Origin: an uncultured Actinomycetaceae bacterium
GTDB lineage: Bacteria > Actinomycetota > Actinomycetes > Actinomycetales > Actinomycetaceae
Length of the DNA stretch: 64,000 bases
Direction: 5' to 3'
Assembly: GCA_902464405.1 (NCBI GenBank)
Contig: CABQJD010000008.1
Location: 1-64,000 of the forward strand
The notes under the pieces are model-generated. The model saw only the letters and a program-made list of their open reading frames with translations. It was not told the origin of the DNA and ran no database searches. The stretch's first letter is position 1. Each line of letters starts with the position of its first letter. Position numbers and translations under genes: made by a program. Of this stretch, positions 36,137 through 45,336 are shown in pieces.

Positions 36137-36996
36137 AGTTTTCTACACTGCAAACGCTTCTTGCTGTCAGCATTGTTTTGATTGTCGGCATTTTTCTGGG
36201 ATATCTGGCACAGCAGCCTAAAGGTGATATGCTCGATGTGGAAGTAACTGGTGATTTTGCTGCTCCTGTCGCCGTCAAAGTTCATGGAAAAATACCTGAT
36301 TATCTGCAAAAAGATCAGCTTATTAAAGGAGATGGAGCTATTGTTTCTGAGGGAGCGCAAGTGCTCTTTCGGGTATCTAATTTTGCGTACACTCGCAGCC
36401 AGTACCTCACAGTTCTCAACGATGCCACAGTTAAATCTTCGACTGCTCGCAAAGAAGATCTCGGTGAATTGTATCCATTGATTGAAAATATGCGAGAAGG
36501 TTCGCGTATCGTTGCAGTTTTCCCTGAAAAAAATCGAGCTAGTGCAGAAATTGTTGTGTTGGATATATTGCCCACTGTGATTCGTGGAGAAAATAAAGCA
36601 GCAGGCACACTTCCTTCTGGAATTTCGGTGGAAACTGATGAAAAGGGGATTCCAACGGTCAGCGCTCAAGGCGGCACATTCACGCAGGAGCAGATCGCTA
36701 CTTTGATTCATGGCGAGGGAGAGCAAATCGTCAATGGAGATAAAATTTATGCAAATTACCTCATCACCGATTCGAGCGGAAATCTGCAGGAGTCCACGTA
36801 TGGTAATTCCACACTTGCTTTTATCGATACGAAACAAGTTTTTTCAGGGCTTTCCCGAGCAATTGTAGATCAAAGAATCGGATCTCGCGTTGTGGCAGCG
36901 ATCCCCTCCACTGAGGCGCGAGGCTCTGGAGATGTGATTATCGTACTCGATATTTTAGCTCGTGCTTCGCATCAAAATTCTCAGAGCGGAAGTTGA
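36133..36996 (+). CDS. FKBP-like peptidyl-prolyl isomerase domain protein
   Basis: The protein has 287 residues with one N-terminal membrane anchor (residues 6-28), so the rest is outside. Two FKBP-like repeats follow: one ends in LIENMREGSRIVAVFP, the other in IVDQRIGSRVVAAIPS. Both have the FKBP layout but lack several aromatic pocket residues, so isomerase activity is doubtful. Its ATG overlaps the pafA stop. A protein of this type commonly follows pafA in actinobacteria. The link to pupylation is not known. Confidence 0.8.
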   Translation: MKFSTLQTLLAVSIVLIVGIFLGYLAQQPKGDMLDVEVTGDFAAPVAVKVHGKIPDYLQKDQLIKGDGAIVSEGAQVLFRVSNFAYTRSQYLTVLNDATVKSSTARKEDLGELYPLIENMREGSRIVAVFPEKNRASAEIVVLDILPTVIRGENKAAGTLPSGISVETDEKGIPTVSAQGGTFTQEQIATLIHGEGEQIVNGDKIYANYLITDSSGNLQESTYGNSTLAFIDTKQVFSGLSRAIVDQRIGSRVVAAIPSTEARGSGDVIIVLDILARASHQNSQSGS

Positions 36997-37111
36997 GCTT
37001 GTTGCGTAGATGCGACACGATTCACCCTGGCAGTGAGGAGAAGAACAGATGATATTAGACGATCGCGCGATATGTGATCGCATAATGTGGGAGACGGGAG
37101 ATTAAAAGATA

Positions 37112-38125
37112 ATGGCAAATATTATAAATGCAATTCCCGCACCGAGATATCCAGTTGTATGGCATATCGGGCCTTTCACAATTCACGCATATGCTCTGGC
37201 TATCCTCACAGGAATTATTGTTGCCGTGCTTATTCTTGAGCGTCGTTACCGAGCGAAAGGCGGTGCGCAAGAAACCGCAACAGACGTGAGCTTATGGGCT
37301 GTGCTCTTCGGGATACTCGGTGCGCGTATTTATTACGTGATTTCCACGCCAGATGCTTATTTCGGGCCGAAGGGGCACCTCATCGATGTGCTAAAAATAT
37401 GGGAGGGCGGTCTTGCAATTATCGGCGGTTTAATCGGCGGAGCAATCGGTATCTATATCGCTTTACGGCAGCGCGCTCTGCGCTTCGGGCCATTTGTTGA
37501 TGCTCTTGCCCCTGCGTTGCTGATTGCACAGGCTATCGGGCGTTTTGGTAATTATTTCAATCAAGAGCTTTTTGGCACTCCCACAACTTTGCCGTGGGGA
37601 TTAGAAGTTGATGAAGCTCACCTGCCCGCAGGTGAAGCAGTGGGAACGCTCTTTCATCCAACTTTTCTCTACGAACAGCTCTGGAATCTCTGCGCTGCTG
37701 GTGTGCTCATCATTGCTGAAAAGAAGATGAAACTTCGAGGCGGGCAAGTGATGGCAGGCTATTTTGTGTTGTATGGCTTTGGTCGTTTTTGGATTGAAAT
37801 GATTCGCACAGATTATGCTCATAGTTTTGGCGGTTTGCGATTTAATTCGTGGGCTGCGCTGATCATTTGCATTGCGGGAGTGATTGCATTGGTTTTCCTC
37901 TCAAAACTTCTTAAGAGCCACCCTGAGCTTGCAGATGTGTATATTTGCGAAGAAAAAGACGCTTCACAGCGAGAGCTTCTTAATCCTTTAGAGCAGCAAT
38001 TAAACACCTCAGCAGATACCTTTGGGCATAGCTGCGAATCTAAGCTTGGCGCTGTGAAGAATATCGCGCCAGAAGATTTGTCTGCCTCATCACTCCCAGA
38101 GCAGCCAAGGGCTGAGATAGACTAA
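37112..38125 (+). CDS. lgt: Prolipoprotein diacylglyceryl transferase
   Basis: The protein has 337 residues and seven membrane segments. It adds diacylglycerol to the lipobox Cys of prelipoproteins. The Lgt signature is seen as DALAPALLIAQAIGRFGNYFNQELFG, with the essential Arg and Asn. WHIGPFTIHAYALAI opens the protein and YGFGRFWIEMIRTD lies near the end. The C-terminal 60 residues form a charged cytoplasmic tail, common in actinobacterial copies. The binding lipoproteins encoded in this window are likely substrates. It is four bases before pyk. Confidence 0.94.
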   Translation: MANIINAIPAPRYPVVWHIGPFTIHAYALAILTGIIVAVLILERRYRAKGGAQETATDVSLWAVLFGILGARIYYVISTPDAYFGPKGHLIDVLKIWEGGLAIIGGLIGGAIGIYIALRQRALRFGPFVDALAPALLIAQAIGRFGNYFNQELFGTPTTLPWGLEVDEAHLPAGEAVGTLFHPTFLYEQLWNLCAAGVLIIAEKKMKLRGGQVMAGYFVLYGFGRFWIEMIRTDYAHSFGGLRFNSWAALIICIAGVIALVFLSKLLKSHPELADVYICEEKDASQRELLNPLEQQLNTSADTFGHSCESKLGAVKNIAPEDLSASSLPEQPRAEID

Positions 38126-38129
38126 GACC

Positions 38130-39554
38130 ATGCGTAGAGCGAAAATTGTATGTACCCTTGGTCCTGCAGTAGGAAGCAAGGAGTTGATTGTCGAACTTGT
38201 GCGTGCTGGTATGAACGTGGCGCGCATCAATGCTTCTCATGGTTCGCATGAGGAGCACGAACAGCGAATTGATTGGGTGCGCGAAGCATCTCGCGAGCTT
38301 GGAGAGCCAGTTGCTGTGCTGGTCGATCTGCAAGGGCCGAAGATTCGTTTGGGTACGTTTGCCGATGGACCTCAGCTGCTTAACCCTGGGGATATTTTTA
38401 CGATCACAACGCAAGATGTGCCAGGCACAAAAGAGCTCGTAAGCACGACGCATAAAGAGTTGCCACAAGACGCTCGACCTGGCGATATTATTTTGATTGA
38501 CGACGGCAAAGTACAAGTGCGTGTTGTCAGTGTTGATGGTCCAAGAGTCACGACCGAAGTCGTGATTGGCGGTATGGTGAGCGATCATAAAGGCGTCAAT
38601 CTTCCTGGTGTTGCAGTGAGTGTGCCTGCTCTTTCTGAAAAAGACCGTGAAGATCTGGAGTGGGGCTTGAATTATGGTTGCGATCTCGTTGCATTGAGCT
38701 TCGTGCGATCTCCAGACGATGCGCGAGACGTACATGAGGTTATGGATACCGTTGGACGCACGGTTCCTGTGATTGCAAAAATCGAAAAGCCGCAAGCAGT
38801 GACGGTTCTTGAAGAAATCGTTGATATGTTCGACGGAATTATGGTAGCTCGCGGCGATCTTGGTGTGGAATTACCATTGCAGCAAGTGCCTATTGTGCAA
38901 AAACACGCTATCGATGTAGCTCGTCGCCATTCCAAACCAGTCATTGTGGCGACTCAGGTGCTTGATTCTATGATTAACGCGCCGACGCCAACTCGTGCGG
39001 AGACGAGCGACTGTGCGAATGCTATTCTCGACGGTGCTGATGCCGTTATGCTTTCAGGTGAGACGAGCGTCGGTACCTATCCTGTGAAGTGTGTGGAGAC
39101 GATGGCGTCAATTATCGAATACACAGAAGAGCATGGTTTGGAAACTATTCCGAAAATTTCTTCTCTGCATCGTACCCGCAACGGGGTGATAACTCGCGCA
39201 GCAATGGATATCGGGGAATCATTAGGCGTGAAATATCTGACGGTCTTTACACAATCCGGGCAGACAGCTCGGCGAATGGCACGTTTACGTCCGAGGATTC
39301 CTCTGATCGTCTTTACTCCCGATCCTGAAGTGCGCCAGAGGCTCGCTCTAGTATGGGGTGTGCGTACTGTGCTGTGCGGGCAGGTTGAGCACACAGACGA
39401 TATGGTAGATCAAGTTGATGAACTCTTGCTCACGCACGAGCTGGCAATCAACGGCGACCGCGTCGTCATTATTTGCGGTATGCCAGCAGGAAAAGTTGGC
39501 TCCACAAATACGATTCGCATTCACAAAATGGGAGAGTTGTACTCAAAGCTTTAA
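38130..39554 (+). CDS. pyk: Pyruvate kinase
   Basis: The protein has 474 residues. It converts phosphoenolpyruvate and ADP to pyruvate and ATP. The N-terminus RRAKIVCTLGPAV, the active-site stretch MVARGDLGVELPLQQVP, the Lys motif IAKIEKPQAV and the ATQVLDSMINAPTPTRAETSD region are all intact. The C-terminal domain (FTQSGQTARRMARLRPRIPLI) can bind allosteric effectors. It follows lgt closely, an order also seen in other actinobacteria. Confidence 0.96.
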   Translation: MRRAKIVCTLGPAVGSKELIVELVRAGMNVARINASHGSHEEHEQRIDWVREASRELGEPVAVLVDLQGPKIRLGTFADGPQLLNPGDIFTITTQDVPGTKELVSTTHKELPQDARPGDIILIDDGKVQVRVVSVDGPRVTTEVVIGGMVSDHKGVNLPGVAVSVPALSEKDREDLEWGLNYGCDLVALSFVRSPDDARDVHEVMDTVGRTVPVIAKIEKPQAVTVLEEIVDMFDGIMVARGDLGVELPLQQVPIVQKHAIDVARRHSKPVIVATQVLDSMINAPTPTRAETSDCANAILDGADAVMLSGETSVGTYPVKCVETMASIIEYTEEHGLETIPKISSLHRTRNGVITRAAMDIGESLGVKYLTVFTQSGQTARRMARLRPRIPLIVFTPDPEVRQRLALVWGVRTVLCGQVEHTDDMVDQVDELLLTHELAINGDRVVIICGMPAGKVGSTNTIRIHKMGELYSKL

Positions 39555-39571
39555 TGCAGATAGCCGATTGT

Positions 39572-39606
39572 ATGTATTCATGTATGTCGTGTGTATATGA
39601 ATACAT
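39572..39606 (+). terminator. Hairpin after pyk, possible terminator
   Basis: ATGTATTCAT and ATGAATACAT form a 10-base stem 18 bases after the pyk stop. A T-rich tract begins only 10 bases beyond, so termination is likely but not certain. Confidence 0.5.
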
Positions 39607-39759
39607 GCGTGGAAGCATTTCTTTTGCGTAAATATGCGTATGCATTTGCGTGCAAAGAGCTTTGACGTTTTACACTGAGGTTTTACACTTCATTCAAATC
39701 ATTTTGGGTTTATCATTTTGTATATCTGGCTTATGTCTCACTAGTAAAGGAGCTGTAAG

Positions 39760-40386
39760 GTGAGCGAGGAAACAGCTATTCAACCGTCACGTATCCCTGA
39801 TACGTCAGATCATTCTAAAGTGCGTACTCTTGTAGTAGAAGACGAAGCTTTAATTCGCCTCGATATTGTGGAAATTCTCGAAGACGCAGGCTTCACGATT
39901 GTGGGCGAAGGTGCGAGCGGAGATGAAGCAGTGCTTAAAGCACGTGAGTTGGAGCCTGATCTAATCGTTATGGATGTGAAAATGCCAGGCGAGATCGACG
40001 GAATTGTGGCAGCTCAGAAGATTATGGACGAGCGTCGAACGGCAATCGTCATGCTCACAGCTTATTCTCAAAGCGATCTAGTCGCTCGCGCGCGCGATGC
40101 TGGAGCGATGGCGTACGTGGTGAAGCCTTTTACACCAGGGGATTTAATTCCTGCAGTTGAGATTGCTATTTCCCGCTACCAGGAGATTTCAGCACTTGAA
40201 AAAGAGGTTCTCGATCTGACAGATCAATTTGAGACCCGTAAGGCTGTGGATCGAGCCAAAGGTCTTCTTCAAGATAACATGGGATTCACAGAACCTGAGG
40301 CGTTCCGCTGGATTCAAAAGACGTCGATGGATCGCCGCCTTACAATGCGCGAAGTAGCTGAAGCCGTTATCGAGCAGGTAGGCTAA
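39760..40386 (+). CDS. pdtaR: Response regulator with ANTAR RNA-binding domain, PdtaR type
   Basis: The protein has 208 residues and starts at GTG. The receiver domain shows VEDEALIRLD, the phospho-acceptor in LIVMDVKMPG (Asp about 67), AYSQ and VVKPF. The C-terminal ANTAR domain (RKAVDRAKGLLQDNMGFTEPEAFRWIQ) binds RNA hairpins and prevents termination. In mycobacteria PdtaR works with the kinase PdtaS. No kinase is adjacent here, as in other actinobacteria. It sits between pyk and polA, its usual place. Confidence 0.93.
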   Translation: MSEETAIQPSRIPDTSDHSKVRTLVVEDEALIRLDIVEILEDAGFTIVGEGASGDEAVLKARELEPDLIVMDVKMPGEIDGIVAAQKIMDERRTAIVMLTAYSQSDLVARARDAGAMAYVVKPFTPGDLIPAVEIAISRYQEISALEKEVLDLTDQFETRKAVDRAKGLLQDNMGFTEPEAFRWIQKTSMDRRLTMREVAEAVIEQVG

Positions 40387-40419
40387 TCGTTTTTCTTAAT
40401 CATACGAAAGGTAGACGCA

Positions 40420-43179
40420 ATGAGCGGCACTGACGAGCAGCGTACTTTGCTTCTTATTGACGGGCATTCAATGGCGTTTCGCGCTTTTTACGCTTTGCGT
40501 CCAGATGGTTTCGTGACGAAGACGGGGCAGTATACGAATGCAGTGCATGGTTTTACGAATACCTTGCTGCGCCTGATAAAAACTTATGAGCCTAGCCATA
40601 TAGCTGTAGCGTTTGATCTTCCTGGTGGTACGTTTCGCACTCGCGAATACGCAGAGTATAAAGGGGGTCGCAAACCAACGCCTGCAGAGTTCAAAGGGCA
40701 GATCAAGACGATTCAAGATGTGCTCGATGTGCTCGGCATCTCTTGGCTTACCTATGAAGATTTTGAGGCAGACGATATTGTGGCAACTCTTGCTGCATCG
40801 GGTGAAGCTGCAGGCATGCGCGTCTATCTTGCTTCGGGGGATAAAGATTCCTATCAACTCGTCAATTCCTCCGTCACCCTTCTTTATCCTATGCCGCGCT
40901 CCGAAATGCTGGAGATGACTGCGAGCGCAATTCAAGAAAAAACAGGTGTGCCGCCTGAGCTCTATTCTGATGTGGCAGCGCTTGTTGGAGAGAAAGCAGA
41001 TAATATCCCTGGCGTGCCAGGTGTTGGCGCAAAAACAGCCGCAAAATGGATAAATATGTATGGTGGGCTTACAGCGCTTTTTGAACACGCTGATGAGCTG
41101 AAAGGAAAAGTGGGCGAGGCTCTGCGTGAGCACGTTGAGCAGGTGAAACTCAACCGCCATATCAATCAGCTCGTGCGTGATCTTCCCCTTGAAGCAGCTA
41201 AAAATCTCGATCTGCTCAAGCTGCAAGGGCTTGACGTCAGTGCTATGCACGCTCTTTTCGACACCTTGGATTTTAACTCTTTGCGTTCGCGGGCATTGCG
41301 AGAGCTACCGATTCGAGAGGATGCTCACGCAGATATGCGCGCCGAGAATCTGCAGCTGGTTGGTGTGCGCGAGGCGCAAGTGTACAGATGCGGTGAAAAC
41401 GGGGTTAGTTTCTCCCAATTTTTCGCTGCTCATCCTGGGCCGTATGGGCTCATGGTCTCTGGTGATACGCACCCAGGTAGCGGATATGCTGATGCAGTAG
41501 GGATTGCAGCTCAAGATGGATCTGCAATCGTAGCTCATATTGATTCATTGGATAGCTCAGATTTTGCTGCGTGGTGTGCTGATTCTAAGGTAAAGAAAAT
41601 TGGGCACGGCGTAAAAGCTATAAAACACGCTCTTGCTGGGCGTGAGATATTACTTGAGGGCGTCCAAGCTGATACCGAGCTGGAGGCGTATATTCTCCAT
41701 CCTGATCGTCACAACTATAGTATTGACGATCTCGCTTTTGAAGAATTGGGCGTGACGCTCGACGATCCTTCCGCGTACAAATCGCATAAGCAGACTGCTT
41801 TGAATTTTGACATAGCGGGAGATAATTCTTCTCTTCCTGATTATTCTCTCGGATCGGCGGCTGTTGCTGCGCTGAATCTGCACGATACGTTTGCTCTGAA
41901 ACTCAAGGAATACAATAATATCGAAAAACTAATGCGTCTTGAACTGAACGTATGCGACACTTTATTTGCGATGGAATCGCGCGGTGTAGCAGTAAATTCT
42001 TCTCGTCTTGCCGAGCTTGTGCAAGAGTGCGATGCAGCTGTCGCTGCGGTGGCGCGCCTTGCACATGGAGCAGTGGGGGATCCATCACTCAATTTATTAA
42101 GCCCGAAACAGCTGCAAAAAGTTTTATTTGAAGATTTGGGTTTGCCGACAACGAAGAAGACGAAAACTGGCTACACCACAAATGCGAATGCCCTAGCTGG
42201 GCTGCTTGTAAAAATCGCTGGGCGTGAGGATGATAATGCTGTGCGCGGGCAGCAATTCCTCTCCGCTTTGCTGCAGCATCGAGGAGCAATTAAACTCTTA
42301 CAATCCGTGGAAGGGCTGAGTAAATGTGTGTGTGACGACGGGCGTATCCACACAACTTATCAGCAAGCTGTTGCGGCAACTGGGCGTTTAAGCTCCACAG
42401 ATCCAAATCTTCAAAACATTCACGCTCGTACAGAAGAAGGACGCCAGATTCGCGAGGTATTTGTGCCTGGCGATGGCTTTGACTACATTATGACGGCCGA
42501 TTATTCGCAGATCGAAATGCGCCTTATGGCTCACCTTTCTGGCGATAGTGAGTTAATTGATGCGTTCAACCACGGAGTTGATTTACATAAATACGTGGCA
42601 GCTAGAGTGCTGGGAGTGCACGAAGATGAAGTGACGCCAGATCAGCGCTCGCGAATTAAAGCTATTAGCTACGGTTTAGTGTATGGTTTATCTGCCTATG
42701 GATTATCAACGCAGCTTGGAATTTCAGTGCCTGAGGCGCAGGCGTTGATGGATGGATATTTTTCACGATTCGGTAAAGTGAAGCGTTATCTCGATAGTCT
42801 CGTGAGTAAAGCACGGCGTGATGGTTTTACGTCTACTCTTATGGGGCGGCGGCGCAACCTTGAAGACCTATATTCTGAGAATCGTCAGGTGCGTGAAGCA
42901 GCCGAACGTATGGCGCTTAATGCACCTATTCAGGGGAGCGCTGCGGATATTATCAAAATTGCTATGGTCAATACGGAGCGTGCGCTTCGCGATGCGCGAT
43001 TGAAATCGCGCTTACTTCTGCAAATTCACGATGAGCTTGTATTGGAAGTGACGGCTCAGGAAGCCGAGCGTGTACAAGAGATTGTGAAGCAGGAAATGGG
43101 AGCAGCATGGCCCGAATTGAGCGTGCCTCTCACAGTCGGCATTGGGATTGGTCGGCATTGGCGTGACGCTGCTCACTGA
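40420..43179 (+). CDS. polA: DNA polymerase I
   Basis: The protein has 919 residues. It fills gaps and removes RNA primers. The 5'-nuclease domain (LLLIDGHSMAFRAFYAL, DFEADDIVATLA) covers about residues 1-300. The 3'-5' exonuclease domain at 320-500 is degenerate: the D-T-E of motif I reads D-T-H (about 349-351), and in GHGVKAIKHAL the motif II Asp is lost. Proofreading is therefore not expected, as in other actinobacterial PolA. The polymerase domain has DYSQIEMRLMAHLSGD, the fingers RIKAISYGLVYGLS and QIHDELVLEV. It lies 33 bases after pdtaR. Confidence 0.96.
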   Translation: MSGTDEQRTLLLIDGHSMAFRAFYALRPDGFVTKTGQYTNAVHGFTNTLLRLIKTYEPSHIAVAFDLPGGTFRTREYAEYKGGRKPTPAEFKGQIKTIQDVLDVLGISWLTYEDFEADDIVATLAASGEAAGMRVYLASGDKDSYQLVNSSVTLLYPMPRSEMLEMTASAIQEKTGVPPELYSDVAALVGEKADNIPGVPGVGAKTAAKWINMYGGLTALFEHADELKGKVGEALREHVEQVKLNRHINQLVRDLPLEAAKNLDLLKLQGLDVSAMHALFDTLDFNSLRSRALRELPIREDAHADMRAENLQLVGVREAQVYRCGENGVSFSQFFAAHPGPYGLMVSGDTHPGSGYADAVGIAAQDGSAIVAHIDSLDSSDFAAWCADSKVKKIGHGVKAIKHALAGREILLEGVQADTELEAYILHPDRHNYSIDDLAFEELGVTLDDPSAYKSHKQTALNFDIAGDNSSLPDYSLGSAAVAALNLHDTFALKLKEYNNIEKLMRLELNVCDTLFAMESRGVAVNSSRLAELVQECDAAVAAVARLAHGAVGDPSLNLLSPKQLQKVLFEDLGLPTTKKTKTGYTTNANALAGLLVKIAGREDDNAVRGQQFLSALLQHRGAIKLLQSVEGLSKCVCDDGRIHTTYQQAVAATGRLSSTDPNLQNIHARTEEGRQIREVFVPGDGFDYIMTADYSQIEMRLMAHLSGDSELIDAFNHGVDLHKYVAARVLGVHEDEVTPDQRSRIKAISYGLVYGLSAYGLSTQLGISVPEAQALMDGYFSRFGKVKRYLDSLVSKARRDGFTSTLMGRRRNLEDLYSENRQVREAAERMALNAPIQGSAADIIKIAMVNTERALRDARLKSRLLLQIHDELVLEVTAQEAERVQEIVKQEMGAAWPELSVPLTVGIGIGRHWRDAAH

Positions 43180-43471
43180 TGTGAATAGGCTGGGGTAGCT
43201 GTGCACAAATTTGATATGATATCGCCGCTTCGGCGCTATTTTAAAATCGAGCATATATGTATATGTGCTTTCCAAGCTTGATATGTATTTGTGCGTATTT
43301 TCAAAACTGGGTGCGCGTATTTCTTTGAATTGGGTGTAATATCCGTCTCGGTTGATGAGCTTGATTTGCTGTGCATTAACGCCGTAAAGTTGGTGTTTGT
43401 GTATAGGGAGAAATCTCTATGCGCGTGTCCATGTAAGAACTAGTTTTATCCGTAACGGAGTCACCAACTCT
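43180..43471. other. Intergenic region upstream of rpsA
   Basis: About 290 bases. It should hold the rpsA promoter and a leader. I see no certain promoter boxes and no gene. Confidence 0.4.
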
Positions 43472-44953
43472 ATGTCCGAGATTAAATCCTCCTCCTATCC
43501 GGAGGTCGCAGTAAATGATATTGGCGGCGAAGAAGAAATCCTCGCAGCTGTAGACAAAACCATTAAGTACTTCAATGATGGAGACATCGTCGAAGGCATC
43601 GTAGTGAAAGTCGATCGAGACGAAGTTCTCCTCGATATTGGCTACAAGACCGAAGGTGTTATTCCTTCGAAAGAACTCTCCATCAAGCACGACGTCGATC
43701 CAGATGAAGTCGTAAAAGTTGGTGACCATGTTGAAGCTCTTGTCACGCAAAAGGAAGATAAAGACGGTCGTCTTATGCTTTCAAAGAAGCGTGCGCAGTA
43801 TGAGCGTGCATGGGCTGAAATTGAGAAGGTCAAGGAAGCCGATGGCGTCGTCACTGGTACCGTGATCGAAGTTGTAAAGGGCGGCTTGATTGTTGATATC
43901 GGTCTGCGTGGCTTCCTCCCAGCTTCTCTCGTAGAGATGCGCCGTGTGCGCGATCTGCAGCCATATATTGGGCAGCAGCTTGAATCTAAGATTATTGAGC
44001 TTGATAAGAATCGCAACAATGTGGTTCTCAGCCGTCGTGCATGGCTTGAGCAGACACAGAGTGAAGTGCGCACCACCTTCCTTGGCGCGCTCCTTAAAGG
44101 TCAGGTACGAGAAGGCGTCATCTCATCGATCGTCAACTTTGGTGCTTTCGTTGATCTTGGTGGTGTGGATGGTCTCGTTCACGTCTCTGAGCTTTCGTGG
44201 AAGCATATCGATCACCCATCTGAGGTTGTCGAAGTTGGTCAGCACGTGACTGTGGAAGTTCTTGATGTTGATATGGATCGCGAGCGCGTGTCCCTCTCTC
44301 TCAAGGCAACTCAGGAAGATCCGTGGCAGACCTTCGCTCGTCAGCATGCCATCGGGCAGGTTGTGCCTGGTAAGGTGACGAAGATCGTTCCGTTCGGTGC
44401 GTTTGTGCGTGTGGAAGACGGTATCGAGGGCTTGGTTCATATTTCGGAGCTTGCTATGCGTCATATCGACTCGCCAGAGCAGGTTGTACACGTTGGTGAC
44501 GACGCATTTGTGAAGGTGATCGATATTGATCTTGATCGCCGCCGCATTTCTCTTTCCCTCAAGCAGGCAAACGAGGGCGTGGATCCGACGTCTGAAGATT
44601 TCGATCCGTCACTCTACGGTATGAAGGCTGAATACGACGAAGACGGCAACTACAAGTATCCAGAAGGCTTCGATCCAGAAACGAATGAGTGGATGGAAGG
44701 TTACGAAGCTAACCAGGCTGCTTGGGAAGCTGAATATGCAGCTGCTGAAGAGCGTTGGCAGGCACACCGCAAGCAGGTTGCTGCAGCTCTCGAAGCTGAC
44801 GCTGAAGCCGCTGCAGCTGAGCAGGTCGTGGCGAGTAGCTCCAGTTCTGAAGCGGAAGTGCCGAGCAACTATTCTTCTGGTGTGGATGCTTCTGGCGCTC
44901 TTGCTGGTGATGAAGCTCTTGCAGCTTTGCGTGAGCAGCTTACTGGTAACTGA
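43472..44953 (+). CDS. rpsA: Ribosomal protein S1
   Basis: The protein has 493 residues from ATG 43472 (MSEIKSSS); a frame open further upstream gives a longer but unlikely product. Four S1 motifs follow one another between about residues 35 and 365: GDIVEGIVVKV, ADGVVTGTVIEV, GQVREGVISSI and GQVVPGKVTKI. The C-terminus is acidic and Ala-rich. It binds mRNA and the 30S subunit. The gene is followed by a strong terminator. In many actinobacteria coaE and uvrB come next; here a sugar island intervenes. Confidence 0.95.
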   Translation: MSEIKSSSYPEVAVNDIGGEEEILAAVDKTIKYFNDGDIVEGIVVKVDRDEVLLDIGYKTEGVIPSKELSIKHDVDPDEVVKVGDHVEALVTQKEDKDGRLMLSKKRAQYERAWAEIEKVKEADGVVTGTVIEVVKGGLIVDIGLRGFLPASLVEMRRVRDLQPYIGQQLESKIIELDKNRNNVVLSRRAWLEQTQSEVRTTFLGALLKGQVREGVISSIVNFGAFVDLGGVDGLVHVSELSWKHIDHPSEVVEVGQHVTVEVLDVDMDRERVSLSLKATQEDPWQTFARQHAIGQVVPGKVTKIVPFGAFVRVEDGIEGLVHISELAMRHIDSPEQVVHVGDDAFVKVIDIDLDRRRISLSLKQANEGVDPTSEDFDPSLYGMKAEYDEDGNYKYPEGFDPETNEWMEGYEANQAAWEAEYAAAEERWQAHRKQVAAALEADAEAAAAEQVVASSSSSEAEVPSNYSSGVDASGALAGDEALAALREQLTGN

Positions 44954-44982
44954 GAGTAGATCTTAGTTAGTAGATTTTTGTG

Positions 44983-45016
44983 GTGCGGGCTGATACGAAT
45001 ATGTATCAGCCCGCAC
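44983..45016 (+). terminator. Strong terminator after rpsA
   Basis: GTGCGGGCTGATAC and GTATCAGCCCGCAC form a perfect 14-base stem with loop GAATAT, 30 bases after the rpsA stop, followed by TTAGTTTTATCTCCCTTTT. Confidence 0.85.
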
Positions 45017-45292
45017 TTAGTTTTATCTCCCTTTTCCCTAATATTTCTTCTTGCAAGAGAGATAACTATAGAGCTTAGATATGTAGAATTGTGAAGTGCG
45101 AGTAGCTCCTCTTACGTGAGCGAGTGGCACGGTTTCGTCTATCCCTCTCTACCGTTGCGTTTTCGACGAGAAGGAGTGCGCGTATTTTATAGAATATAGA
45201 AAAGCTTTATAGTGTAAGCATTTTATTCTTACTTTTCGATATTGATCCAAGAAAACATCGTTGAAGATTTGAAGCTGAAGTGCTAATCTGGG
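45017..45292. other. Intergenic region between rpsA terminator and sugar island
   Basis: About 275 bases without a gene. The last half is AT-rich (45190-45250) and may hold the promoter of the hydrolase gene. Confidence 0.4.
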
Positions 45293-45310
45293 TAGACGTC
45301 GGACGTCTGA
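45293..45310 (+). promoter_or_regulatory. Probable operator for the GntR regulator, upstream of the hydrolase gene
   Basis: TAGACGTCGGACGTCTGA is a near-perfect inverted repeat. Its first 15 bases differ at one place from TAGACGTCTGACGTC in the large palindrome at 47249-47298. It would lie inside the coding region if GTG 45280 were the start, which favours ATG 45337. Confidence 0.6.
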
Positions 45311-45336
45311 TTTTACTTGAAATTGCGGGGTATTTT

